DNA from: an uncultured Geobacteraceae bacterium
GTDB taxonomy: Bacteria > Desulfobacterota > Desulfuromonadia > Geobacterales > Pseudopelobacteraceae
Assembly (NCBI GenBank): GCA_903845365.1
Contig: CAIMXI010000215.1
Span: 1 to 64,000, forward strand
Direction: 5' to 3'
DNA length: 64,000 nt
This document shows, in pieces, positions 8,827-16,912 of this stretch (positions within the stretch are counted from its first letter, which is position 1; each line of letters opens with the position of its first letter). The notes under the pieces were generated by a model that was not told the DNA's origin, did not search any database, and was given only the letters and a program-made list of their open reading frames with translations. The position numbers and the translations under genes were made by a program.

Positions 8827-11103
8827 TTACTCCTTTGCCTCAAACACGTTGATAACCCGTTTCATCTCTCGCACAAGTTCTTTAATATCAACCGGTTTTG
8901 ACACATAGCCATCAAAACCTAAATCCAGAAAATGTTTTTGCTCACTTCGCTGAGAGTAGGCTGTCAGCGCAATTACCGGTTGGTGGAATGTCGCCCCCAG
9001 CTCTTTTCTGCGGATTTCGCAGAGTGCCTCTTCGCCGCTCATTTCCGGCATGTGAATATCCATCAACACCAGATCGAAGCTGCCATGCTCCAGAGCGGCG
9101 AGGCATTCCCTGCCATCCGTTGCCACAATGAAGTCGTGCCCCAACTTCTTGAGCAGTGCTGAACCGAAGATAATGTTGGCCTGGTTATCCTCGACCAGCA
9201 GAATATTCAGCGGCGGGCCATCCCAGCTTAAGGCCGCATTTTTTGGAACATCCTGGATGATGTCACTGCCTAAAACCCTGGAGAACGGCAAGACCACAGT
9301 GAAACAACTGCCGACTCCTGGTGTGCTTTCGACCGTAATAGTACCACCCAAAAGTTCTGCCAGACTACGGCTGATAGTCAGACCGAGGCCGGTCCCCCCG
9401 TATCTGCGGGTCATAGAGCCATCTTCCTGGACAAACGGTAAAAAGATCTCGTCAAGTGCCGCTGGAGAGATACCTATTCCGGTGTCTCGTACCGTTATCT
9501 GGACGAGCACCGTTTCATCGCCCTGTTGAAGGAGGTTTACCGCGATGGTGATGCTTCCATTTGCCGTGAATTTTACCGCGTTACCAATCAGGTTGAGGAG
9601 AATCTGTTTGACCCGCAACTGGTCACCTACCAGAACAGGGGGAACAGCTCCGGCAAAATCCACATTCAAAACAAGCTCTTTTTCATGTGCAGTAAATTTC
9701 ATGATCAAGAGAATATCTTCGATGCAGCGACGTAAACTGAATGGAGTCAATTCGATTTTGACCTTGCCTGCCTCGATCTTGGCAAGATCAAGAATATCGC
9801 TGATCAGCGAAAGCAGATTTTTGCCGGACTGCATAAGTCCATTTACATATTCCCGCTGCTCTTCTGTCAGATCGGTCATCTTCAGAAGCTGGGCCATGCC
9901 GAAAAGACCGTTCAGGGGGGTGCGGATTTCGTGACTCATGGTCTGCAGGAATTGAGTCTTGGCAATGTTTGCGGATTCGGCAGTTATTTTTGCCAGTTGT
10001 AATGCCTCTTTCACCTGTTTGCCCACGACAATATCCCACGCCAGATTTGCCAGTTTTGCAACCACATCAATATCCTGCTCTATATAATCGGTTGGCTTAT
10101 TGCCGAGACCTATGACAGCAACTATTAAATTGCTGCGTAAGATCGGCACCGAAATCTGACGAACCACTTCCGCATGCCCCTCCGGCAACCCCTTGCTATC
10201 CGGTAGTGCGGCATAGCAGTTATTGATTAGCGGCTTCCTGTTTCTTATGGCGTCTGCCCACACACCTCCCTTCTCGACAGAGCGATCCTTTGCTGGGCAT
10301 TTGACTGCACATTTGGTTGATAAAGTGTTTGAAGACCAGGCTTTCGGAATCAGTGTCTGCTGGCTCTCATCCAGAAAGTGGAAGAACCCTATTGAACTGC
10401 CGGTCAATGCCTCCGCCTCATCGAGGGTTTTAGTCAATAGTTCGTTCAGAGAATGGGTAAGCGCATATTCGCTCAGGCGGATACGGGCATTCAGAAGATC
10501 CTCTGCCATCCTCCGCTCGGTAATGTCCTCCATGGCCAGCAGAATAATGTGTGATCCGACATTTTTGCGGAAAATCTGCCGGGCGTTGAGAAGGAGGGTT
10601 TTGCGTCCGATATTTTGAAAAACATGATCGACTTCGTAATCATTAAAGAGCGAATTCTTGGGGATAATATCCTCAAGAAGCAGCCGCAGTTTGGGAATGT
10701 CCCATTGATGGTTGCCGAGATCATAGATGAAGCGCCCGATGGTTTCAGCAGGCTCTACCTTGAAGGTACTGTAGAAGCTGCTGTTGGCGGAGAGTACCTT
10801 CAGGTTGTTACAAAGCACAAGCAGTGGTTCGCGCACAGTTTCCACTATATTTTCGGAATATTCCAGGGCACTCTGGATTGCTATGGCATTGTCTCTTGCC
10901 CGTTCGGCATCAAGCTCAATCTGTGTGCGACGCAGTTCATCATTTTGCATCTCCAGCTCAATCTGATGCACCTGCAGTTCGTGGAGGAGTCGCTTTGTTT
11001 CTTCTGGCGTGATCAAATCCGGAGTTAAAACTTCGCGTGCCCGGAACAATTCTTCAGCTCGCCTGCGCAAATCCTGAGCTGATTCGTTTGGTGTGGTTGG
11101 CAT
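8827..11103 (-). CDS. Hybrid histidine kinase coiled coil-PAS-GAF-HisKA-HATPase-REC
   Basis: The start chosen is the ATG at 11103 with GGAG seven bases upstream, giving 758 residues. An N-terminal helical segment (ELQVHQIELEMQN) is followed by a PAS domain (about 85-200), a GAF domain (about 205-360), a HisKA domain with SHEIRTPLNG (His391), a complete HATPase ([12 protein letters not shown]) and a C-terminal receiver (LVLMDIHMP). It has no transmembrane segment and is probably a cytoplasmic sensor. The receiver/coiled-coil gene follows four bases downstream. A strong terminator-like hairpin ends just before its ribosome site, which suggests control by read-through. Confidence 0.92.
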   Translation of the reverse strand: MPTTPNESAQDLRRRAEELFRAREVLTPDLITPEETKRLLHELQVHQIELEMQNDELRRTQIELDAERARDNAIAIQSALEYSENIVETVREPLLVLCNNLKVLSANSSFYSTFKVEPAETIGRFIYDLGNHQWDIPKLRLLLEDIIPKNSLFNDYEVDHVFQNIGRKTLLLNARQIFRKNVGSHIILLAMEDITERRMAEDLLNARIRLSEYALTHSLNELLTKTLDEAEALTGSSIGFFHFLDESQQTLIPKAWSSNTLSTKCAVKCPAKDRSVEKGGVWADAIRNRKPLINNCYAALPDSKGLPEGHAEVVRQISVPILRSNLIVAVIGLGNKPTDYIEQDIDVVAKLANLAWDIVVGKQVKEALQLAKITAESANIAKTQFLQTMSHEIRTPLNGLFGMAQLLKMTDLTEEQREYVNGLMQSGKNLLSLISDILDLAKIEAGKVKIELTPFSLRRCIEDILLIMKFTAHEKELVLNVDFAGAVPPVLVGDQLRVKQILLNLIGNAVKFTANGSITIAVNLLQQGDETVLVQITVRDTGIGISPAALDEIFLPFVQEDGSMTRRYGGTGLGLTISRSLAELLGGTITVESTPGVGSCFTVVLPFSRVLGSDIIQDVPKNAALSWDGPPLNILLVEDNQANIIFGSALLKKLGHDFIVATDGRECLAALEHGSFDLVLMDIHMPEMSGEEALCEIRRKELGATFHQPVIALTAYSQRSEQKHFLDLGFDGYVSKPVDIKELVREMKRVINVFEAKE

Positions 11104-11112
11104 AGTGGGCTC

Positions 11113-11158
11113 CAAAAAAATAAAAAGCCGGTACACGAAAAAATCCGTATCACCGGCT
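11113..11158 (-). terminator. Intrinsic terminator-like hairpin abutting the next ribosome site
   Basis: On the minus strand, arms AGCCGGT (11152-11158) and ACCGGCT (11126-11132), with partial extension inward, are followed by TTTTATTTTTTT. The T-run is followed directly by GGAG and, seven bases later, the ATG at 11103. It can end transcripts from the genes upstream. It also lies in the leader of the hybrid kinase gene, so it could act as an attenuator. Confidence 0.75.
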
Positions 11159-11277
11159 GGTAGGTATCTGACTTAAAATTGTAGCAACAGGTGACCCTTT
11201 TGGGAAAAAAGATTGCTGATCATACTCTTATTAATCTGAATTGTGTAAAATAAACGCTGGCTAAACTGTTATTTTTT

Positions 11278-11306
11278 CTCGTTCCTACGCGCTGCGTGGG
11301 AACGAG
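11278..11306. repeat. 29-bp palindrome, CTCGTTCC...GGAACGAG family
   Basis: A near-perfect palindrome with arms CTCGTTCCTACGC and GCGTGGGAACGAG around a GCT loop. Copies occur at about 13894-13923 and 62499-62527. Here it lies just after the 3' end of the receiver-ATPase gene. It is a REP-like element rather than a terminator, since no T-run follows on either strand. Confidence 0.85.
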
Positions 11307-11341
11307 GTCAAATCACACCTGATGCGGGCGTTCGATGCCTG

Positions 11342-12562
11342 TCAATCGGCTGGCGGCAGCCTGATATGGGGTGTTGCACCGTGTCCGGTCTTGCCTTTAG
11401 TTGCTTCAAAATCGTACTGCATGGTCGGCAGCCAGATATGGAACAGGGTGCCTTTGCCGGGCGTCGATTCGGCGCTGATGAGACCACCCTGCCGCAAAAT
11501 GATGGTGTGGCAGAGCGCCAGACTTAACCCCACGCCATTTTGCCTGCCTCTCTGCTTGGTGCTGAAATAGGGGTCAAAGATATGCGGCAATGTTTCCGGA
11601 GCGATGCCGCTGCCGCTGTCGGCCAGCGAGATCTGCAGATAATCACCCGTTTCCAGCGGTAGTGCGTCTTCCTCGGTTATCGACACTTCCCGCGCCACCA
11701 GATGCAACGTTCCTCCGGTCGGCATCGCTTCCAGTGCATTGGTCGCCAGGTTGGAAAAAACAAGCTTCATCTGCTCTTCAACAAAGCTGACTTGAGGGGT
11801 GTTGCCGGGAGAGTCAACAGTTAAGACAACACCTGAGTTGAAGATGACATTCTTGATGGAAAGTTCGATAAGTGGCAGCAGTTGCGCGCGCTGCATGTTT
11901 TCGCTGTAATCTTCTCCAAGGAATTTTAGCATCTGATCAAGTTTTTTCGAATCTTTGGAGTACTTTTCGATCCTGTCGAGATGATGAACAACCTCTCTGT
12001 CAGGCTTGGATCTTTTGGCCTGAAAGACATGCTCGTTAATACTCTGCATCATGTTGTTATAGTCGCGGGCAATGCCGCCTGCCAGTTCGGCGACAATTTC
12101 GTGATGTTTGAGCCACACCTCCCCGATTTCGCGGCGATGCTGAAGTTTAAGCTGCTCTTCACCTCTTAAGCGATGGACGCACTCAATCAGGCACTCGAAC
12201 ATCAGAAAGCTGTTGACCGGCTTGGTGACGTATTTATCGATACCGATATTAACCGCCCGCATCAGATAGTCGGTCTGTTCAAAAGCTGTTATCACGATAA
12301 TCGGCACTGATGAATCAATACCGCGGATTTCGCTGGCCATGGTCAGGCCATCCATCTGCGGCATCAGAACATCGGTTACCACAATATCCGGGCGATGCTT
12401 TTTAAATGCCTCCAGCCCTTCCAAGCCATTGGCAGCGGATATAAGGGTGCCCACCGGACGACGCAGAAAGTCGCTGAACTGTTCTCTTGTGTCGAGATCA
12501 TCTTCAACATACAGAACGGTGAGAGTTTTAAGAAAATATTGATCCAGCTTGTTCAGTTTCAT
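11342..12562 (-). CDS. Receiver-HATPase hybrid lacking the phospho-accepting histidine (copy A)
   Basis: The 406-residue protein has an N-terminal receiver (acceptor Asp64 in VVTDVLMP, Lys114), a linker, a degenerate HisKA-like helix pair and a C-terminal HATPase. The helix that should carry the H-box reads GGIARDYNN, so Arg166 replaces the histidine. The ATPase motifs look intact (NALEAMP, DSGSGIAPE, NGVGLSLAL). Such a protein could bind ATP and receive phosphate on the receiver but should not autophosphorylate in the usual way. It is a paralogue of 13949-15166, with most residues identical. GGAG six bases before the ATG sets the start. It follows the PilZ gene by 23 bases. Confidence 0.9.
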   Translation of the reverse strand: MKLNKLDQYFLKTLTVLYVEDDLDTREQFSDFLRRPVGTLISAANGLEGLEAFKKHRPDIVVTDVLMPQMDGLTMASEIRGIDSSVPIIVITAFEQTDYLMRAVNIGIDKYVTKPVNSFLMFECLIECVHRLRGEEQLKLQHRREIGEVWLKHHEIVAELAGGIARDYNNMMQSINEHVFQAKRSKPDREVVHHLDRIEKYSKDSKKLDQMLKFLGEDYSENMQRAQLLPLIELSIKNVIFNSGVVLTVDSPGNTPQVSFVEEQMKLVFSNLATNALEAMPTGGTLHLVAREVSITEEDALPLETGDYLQISLADSGSGIAPETLPHIFDPYFSTKQRGRQNGVGLSLALCHTIILRQGGLISAESTPGKGTLFHIWLPTMQYDFEATKGKTGHGATPHIRLPPAD

Positions 12563-12585
12563 CGGTTACTCCTTTTTTGATTATT

Positions 12586-13275
12586 TTACATTTCACGGAA
12601 TTTTCTTATAATATTCGCCTGCTGCTGGCTAAGATAGCGATGCAGCAGATCCTGGTCTGATGCCGTACCCATAAATTCAAGGCAGCAGTAATTGAAGTTG
12701 TCGCTATGATAAGTTTTTACAACTTTTGCCGGAAGATTGCGGCGTACTTCCTTGCCCTGGATGGAGAAGTTGCTTTCCAGAACCGCAAACGTCCCGACCG
12801 GCACGTTCTCATGCTCAATGATTACCCGGCAGCCTGTCAGTGAGATGTCGACCATCCGGGCGGCAAGTTTGCCATGCTCATTTCTGAAATCAATAATCAG
12901 GGAGGCATTTACATTAAGCCGGAACGCTTCGCGGTTTGAAGCCTGCAGCTCGATGTAGCGAAAATTGGCAATAACGAGACGCTGCTTTTGGTAGTTGACA
13001 GAAGAGCAATCCGCCAGCGCGGTACACCCCTCCAACTGCACAATTGTCTGCATCTGCTCGAGGATAACCTGTGCATGCATCCCGGCGACCGTAATCTCAA
13101 ATTTACCTGAATCAAACCGGCTGAGCGTGGATTTGGTTGTTAGTGGTAATTCCAGATAATAGTTCATGGCAGTGATCGGCCTCTCCAACGCCTGATATTC
13201 ACTTAACAGGGATATGATTTCATCACTGTCCCGGCCGGGTTCTGCTTGGGGCTTAAAGTTATATTGATCTTTCAT
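12586..13275 (-). CDS. PilZ-domain c-di-GMP binding protein (YcgR-like layout)
   Basis: The 229-residue protein has an N-terminal flagellar-brake-like domain (about 35-108) and a C-terminal PilZ domain. The c-di-GMP motif is complete: RxxxR at Arg115-Arg119 and DxSxxG at Asp143-Gly148. It is expected to be a c-di-GMP effector acting on motility, pili or exopolysaccharide; the actual target is unknown. The start overlaps the stop of the receiver gene by four bases, linking a phospho-signal and c-di-GMP output in one operon. The 3' end of a lost paralogue is at 7567-7650. Confidence 0.9.
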   Translation of the reverse strand: MKDQYNFKPQAEPGRDSDEIISLLSEYQALERPITAMNYYLELPLTTKSTLSRFDSGKFEITVAGMHAQVILEQMQTIVQLEGCTALADCSSVNYQKQRLVIANFRYIELQASNREAFRLNVNASLIIDFRNEHGKLAARMVDISLTGCRVIIEHENVPVGTFAVLESNFSIQGKEVRRNLPAKVVKTYHSDNFNYCCLEFMGTASDQDLLHRYLSQQQANIIRKFREM

Positions 13276-13643
13276 TTATCCAGCACCTCCCTCACCACCA
13301 CCTGCAGTTTGTGAAAATCAAGCGGCTTTGGCAACGCTCGGTCCGCGCCCAGAAGTTTACACTCATCCAGAAGTTCGCCTATATCCAGCTTGCCGCCACC
13401 GCCGGTTATGGCAATAATTTTGACCTTGGGATAAAACCGTTTGAGCGACTTGATGACATCAAAACCGTCATAATCCGGCATTACGACATCGGTGATCACC
13501 AGATCGTAGCTATTGAGTTCTGTCAGTTTCATAGCTTGCTTGCCACTCTCGGACTGATCGACCTCATGCAGCTCGCTTTTAAGAAACAGAGTTAAAATAG
13601 TTCGGATGTGCGCCTGGTCATCGATTACCAGAATTTTAGCCAT
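13272..13643 (-). CDS. Single-domain (CheY-like) response regulator
   Basis: A 123-residue receiver (LVIDDQ start, acceptor Asp in LVITDVVMPDYDGFD, lysine in LPKPLDF). It is a close paralogue of the protein at 7161-7532. AGGAG six bases before the ATG gives the start. A sigma-54-like site lies about 40 bases upstream, so this may be the first gene of the receiver - PilZ - receiver-ATPase operon. The coupled PilZ gene suggests it modulates a c-di-GMP output. Confidence 0.9.
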   Translation of the reverse strand: MAKILVIDDQAHIRTILTLFLKSELHEVDQSESGKQAMKLTELNSYDLVITDVVMPDYDGFDVIKSLKRFYPKVKIIAITGGGGKLDIGELLDECKLLGADRALPKPLDFHKLQVVVREVLDK

Positions 13644-13681
13644 TGGTTGCTCCTGTTATTTATATTTTCTACTCATTTATT

Positions 13682-13697
13682 TACAATTTATGTGCCA
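13682..13697 (-). promoter_or_regulatory. Sigma-54-type promoter candidate
   Basis: The minus strand reads TGGCAC-N5-TTGTA against the consensus TGGCAC-N5-TTGCA: a perfect -24 box and one mismatch in the -12 box. Predicted initiation is about 27 bases before the ATG at 13643, leaving room for the AGGAG site. A sigma-54 activator gene lies in the same array at 16905-17942. The equivalent site in the duplicated block is at 8146-8161. Confidence 0.55.
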
Positions 13698-13880
13698 AAA
13701 ACAAATGCATAAATTAGTCAATAATTACAGATTGTTATACATCATGAGCAGAAAATAGATTTACAGGATGTGAAGCGACATTTGTTGACAAAAATGGAGG
13801 AGTAGTGGGTAATACACTGAAGTAGAAGGGTTATTTACTGTGCGACGCTTTTTGCTGCTGCAATAAAAGTCTACTTGGCG
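13693..13880. repeat. Copy 2 of a ~190-bp duplicated intergenic block
   Basis: It aligns with 8157-8344. The far end keeps a few codons (RLLLQQQ read on the minus strand) equivalent to the 3' end of the receiver/coiled-coil gene at 8313-8822, but the stop codon is lost and the rest of that gene is absent. With the flanking palindrome it fills the 305-bp gap between 13644 and 13948; no gene is seen there. Confidence 0.82.
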
Positions 13881-13893
13881 CAGCGCGCCCAAA

Positions 13894-13923
13894 CTGCGTT
13901 CCCACGCAGCGCGTGGGAACGAG
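13894..13923. repeat. Palindrome of the CTCGTTCC...GGAACGAG family, reverse orientation
   Basis: CGTTCCCACGC and GCGTGGGAACGAG flank an AGC loop, the reverse complement of the loop in the copies at 11278 and 62499. The left arm is slightly diverged. It lies just after the 3' end of the second receiver-ATPase gene, the same position as the copy at 11278, so the element was carried along in the duplication or targeted twice. Confidence 0.82.
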
Positions 13924-13948
13924 GGCAAATCAGGACGTTCGATGCCTG

Positions 13949-15166
13949 TTAATCAGTTGGCGGCATCCTGATGTGGAGTGTTGCGCTGTGTCCGGTCTTG
14001 CCTTTAGTTGCTTCATAATTGTACTGCACGGTCGGCAGCCAGATGTGGAACAGGGTGCCTTTGCCGGGCGTAGATTCAGCGCTGATTAGACCACCCTGCC
14101 GCAAAATGATGGTGTGGCAGAGTGCCAGACTCAACCCCACGCCACTTAGCCTGCCTCTCTGCTTGGTGCTGAAATAGGGATCAAATATATGGGGGAGTAC
14201 TTCCGGAGCAATGCCGCTGCCGCTGTCGGCCAGAGAGATCTGCAGATAATCACCAGTTTCCAGAGGTAGTGCGTCTTCCTCGGTTATTGACACTTCCCGC
14301 GCCTCCAGATGCAGCGTCCCCCCCGTCGGCATCGCTTCCAGCGAATTGGTCGCCAGGCTGGAATAAACAAGCTCCATCTGATGTTCAAAAAAACTGACGT
14401 CAGGGATGTTATCGGGACAGTCAACTGTGAGGACAATGTCTGAGTTGGAGACGATATTTCTGATGAAAAGCTCGATAAGTGGCAACAGTTGCCCACTCTG
14501 CATCTCTTCGCCGTAATCATCGCCAAGGATTTTTAACATCTGACCAAGCTTTTGCGAATCATCGGAGAATTTTTCAATTTTATCAAGGCATTGAACAGCT
14601 TCTTTCATCGGAGCATTTTTGGCCAGATGGACGTACCTTAGAATTCCCTGCATCATGTTGTTATAGTCGTTGGCAATGCCGCCTGCCAGTCCGGCGACAA
14701 TTTTGTGATGTTTCGACCACACCTCCCCGATTTCCCGGCGATGCTGAAGTTTAAGCTGCTCTTCGGCTCTTAAGCGATGGACGCACTCAATCAGGCACTC
14801 GAACATCAGAAAGCTGTTGACCGGTTTGGTGACATATTTATCGATACCGATATTAACCGCCCGCATCAGATAGTCGGTCTGTTCAAAAGCTGTTATCACG
14901 ATAATCGGCACTGATGGCTCAATGGCGCGGATTTCGCCGGCCATGGTCAGGCCATCCATCAGCGGCATGAGAACATCGGTTACCACAATATCCGGGCGAT
15001 GCTTTTGAAATGCCTCCAACCCTTCCACGCCATTAGTTGCGGTTATCAGAGTGCCCACTGGGCGACGCAGAAATTCGCTGAACTGTTCCCTGGTATCGAG
15101 ATCATCTTCGACATACAGAACGGTGAGGGTTTTCAGAAAATATTGATCCAGTTTGTTAATTTTCAC
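13949..15166 (-). CDS. Receiver-HATPase hybrid lacking the phospho-accepting histidine (copy B)
   Basis: The 405-residue protein is a close paralogue of the one at 11342-12562 with the same layout: receiver (Asp64, Lys114), degenerate dimerisation helices, HATPase. The H-box position reads GGIANDYNN, so Asn166 replaces the histidine; the sister copy has Arg. ATPase motifs are kept (DSGSGIAPE, SGVGLSLAL). The start is GTG at 15166 with GGAG six bases upstream. It follows the Cache kinase gene by 18 bases and may belong to the sigma-54 activator/kinase operon. Confidence 0.9.
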   Translation of the reverse strand: MKINKLDQYFLKTLTVLYVEDDLDTREQFSEFLRRPVGTLITATNGVEGLEAFQKHRPDIVVTDVLMPLMDGLTMAGEIRAIEPSVPIIVITAFEQTDYLMRAVNIGIDKYVTKPVNSFLMFECLIECVHRLRAEEQLKLQHRREIGEVWSKHHKIVAGLAGGIANDYNNMMQGILRYVHLAKNAPMKEAVQCLDKIEKFSDDSQKLGQMLKILGDDYGEEMQSGQLLPLIELFIRNIVSNSDIVLTVDCPDNIPDVSFFEHQMELVYSSLATNSLEAMPTGGTLHLEAREVSITEEDALPLETGDYLQISLADSGSGIAPEVLPHIFDPYFSTKQRGRLSGVGLSLALCHTIILRQGGLISAESTPGKGTLFHIWLPTVQYNYEATKGKTGHSATLHIRMPPTD

Positions 15167-15184
15167 GGCTTTCTCCTTTTTAGT

Positions 15185-16912
15185 TTAGCTCGCATCGGAA
15201 CAGGGTTCCGCCACTGGCATCGTGATAACAAACCTGGCGCCCCCTTCGATGTTATGTGCTTCAATGCGCCCGCTCATGCTCCGCTCGATGATCATTTTGG
15301 ACATATACAGGCCGATGCCGGTGCCCATATCCTTTGTGGAGAAATATGGCTCAAAGATTTTGTCAATTACTGCGCTATCTATGCCGCCGCCATTATCACT
15401 GACGGAAACAGTGCCCTTGCCATCCTGTTGATAAAGGCGGATGTCAATTCTGCCTTCCGGAAATCCGGATCCCTTGATGGCATCCCTGGCGTTAGCAAAC
15501 AGATTGAGAAGTACTTGCGAATATTCATTGGGGAACCCGGTCAGCAGCAGATCCTGCGGAGCGTCAAAATGGACGGAAATATTCTGGCTTATAAGGCCGG
15601 ACTCCACCAGAGCAACGGCGTGATTGATCTGCTCGCGCGCTGAAAAGGAGGTGACTTCTTTATCTGGCCGGAAAAAATTACTGAAATCAGTGATGGTGGT
15701 TGACATCTTCTGGAGCAGACGATTACCGTTTTCTACCGTTTTGTCAAGATATTCGCCGGTAAGCTCATTATACTGGTGCGCCGATTTAATATTGCCGAGT
15801 ACCATGGCCAGCGCGTTGAGCGGTTGCCGCCACTGGTGGGCGATGTTGCCGATCATCTCCCCCATGGCGGCCTGTCTGCTCTGGCTTATCATGACCTGAT
15901 CCTTCTGGCGGATTTCGGCAATAGCCGTGTCGATCCGCTCCTGCAGCGAACTGTTGATGCTCTCCAGCTCCCTTGCATAGAGTTGCTGGCGGTTGTTGAG
16001 GCGATGTGCCAGCCAGAAGATCAGCAGAATCGCCCCGGTAGCGACTATACCTTGCAGGATGATATTGCTACGATGCCAGTAATGGGCGCTTAGCGCCTCC
16101 TCTTTGGCAAAGGCGACCCGCACAACAAGTGGATAGCTTTTCAGGCGGCGGTAGGAGGCGATCTGTTGAACACCGTCAACTGCACTTTTTGTATGATAAA
16201 TCCCAGACGTTGGCTTGGCAGGATCCATCATAATATTGTTGAGTGGAACCGACATTCCGATGGCGCTTGCTCCACCTGTAGCGAGTGCTGAACGCGCCCT
16301 TATTACCCCATCCATACCGAGCAGGGTGATGGATCCCCTGCTGCCGACATCAAGGCTACGATAGAAGCCGGTGAAATAGTCGGGATCTACGGAAAGGACT
16401 GCAACGCCAATGAACGTACCATCTCTGTTCAATACTTTCCTGGTGAACTGAATACTCCACTGTTTTGACACCCTCCCCATGACCGGTTTGCTAATGAACA
16501 GGGTGTCTTCGCTGCTGTTCAAATGCACGCGGATATGCTCACGGTCACTCAGATCGAGCGGCTTTGCGGGCATTCCCTTGGTGTTGAACACCATGATTCC
16601 CCTGGCATCGGTGATGCTTAACTGGATGATTAGTTCCCTGTCAGAATGACTGTTATAGGAGGCGATAAGCGAGGGAATCTGTTCCTCTCGCTCCGGGTAG
16701 TCCTGGCGGAGCGTGATGAGAAAGTTATCGAGATGACGAATGGTTCCCAGGATGTTTTCTTCAAAGGCTTTTGACAGGTTTGAAACGGTGGTTGCCACGG
16801 AGGAATTTGCCTGATCGCTGTCATAACGATACTGAAACCAGAGAAAACCCCACAGCAATAAGATGCTGATGCTGCAGGCGTAGATAAAGAGTTTTTGCTT
16901 CTTGCTATTCAT
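15185..16912 (-). CDS. Membrane sensor histidine kinase with periplasmic Cache domain
   Basis: With the ATG at 16912 (GGAG eight bases upstream) the protein has 575 residues. A first membrane helix (about 6-25), a periplasmic double-Cache sensor (about 30-280), a second helix (about 285-305), a coiled coil, a HisKA domain of the GNIAHQWRQPLNAL type (His359) and an HATPase (GTGIGLYMSKMIIE) can be read. It has no attached receiver. The gene overlaps the 3' end of the sigma-54 activator by eight bases. Since that activator lacks a receiver, direct phosphotransfer between the two is unlikely; the neighbouring stand-alone receivers are possible targets. Confidence 0.92.
   Translation of the reverse strand: MNSKKQKLFIYACSISILLLWGFLWFQYRYDSDQANSSVATTVSNLSKAFEENILGTIRHLDNFLITLRQDYPEREEQIPSLIASYNSHSDRELIIQLSITDARGIMVFNTKGMPAKPLDLSDREHIRVHLNSSEDTLFISKPVMGRVSKQWSIQFTRKVLNRDGTFIGVAVLSVDPDYFTGFYRSLDVGSRGSITLLGMDGVIRARSALATGGASAIGMSVPLNNIMMDPAKPTSGIYHTKSAVDGVQQIASYRRLKSYPLVVRVAFAKEEALSAHYWHRSNIILQGIVATGAILLIFWLAHRLNNRQQLYARELESINSSLQERIDTAIAEIRQKDQVMISQSRQAAMGEMIGNIAHQWRQPLNALAMVLGNIKSAHQYNELTGEYLDKTVENGNRLLQKMSTTITDFSNFFRPDKEVTSFSAREQINHAVALVESGLISQNISVHFDAPQDLLLTGFPNEYSQVLLNLFANARDAIKGSGFPEGRIDIRLYQQDGKGTVSVSDNGGGIDSAVIDKIFEPYFSTKDMGTGIGLYMSKMIIERSMSGRIEAHNIEGGARFVITMPVAEPCSDAS

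Noticed and set aside
11195-11215. Sigma-54 promoter before the hybrid kinase at 11103
   Set aside because: On the minus strand only GG-N10-GC matches; the rest of the -24/-12 consensus does not, so it is not better than chance.
11278-11306. Rho-independent terminator
   Set aside because: The palindrome is strong but no T-run follows on either strand, and distant copies show it is a repeat element.
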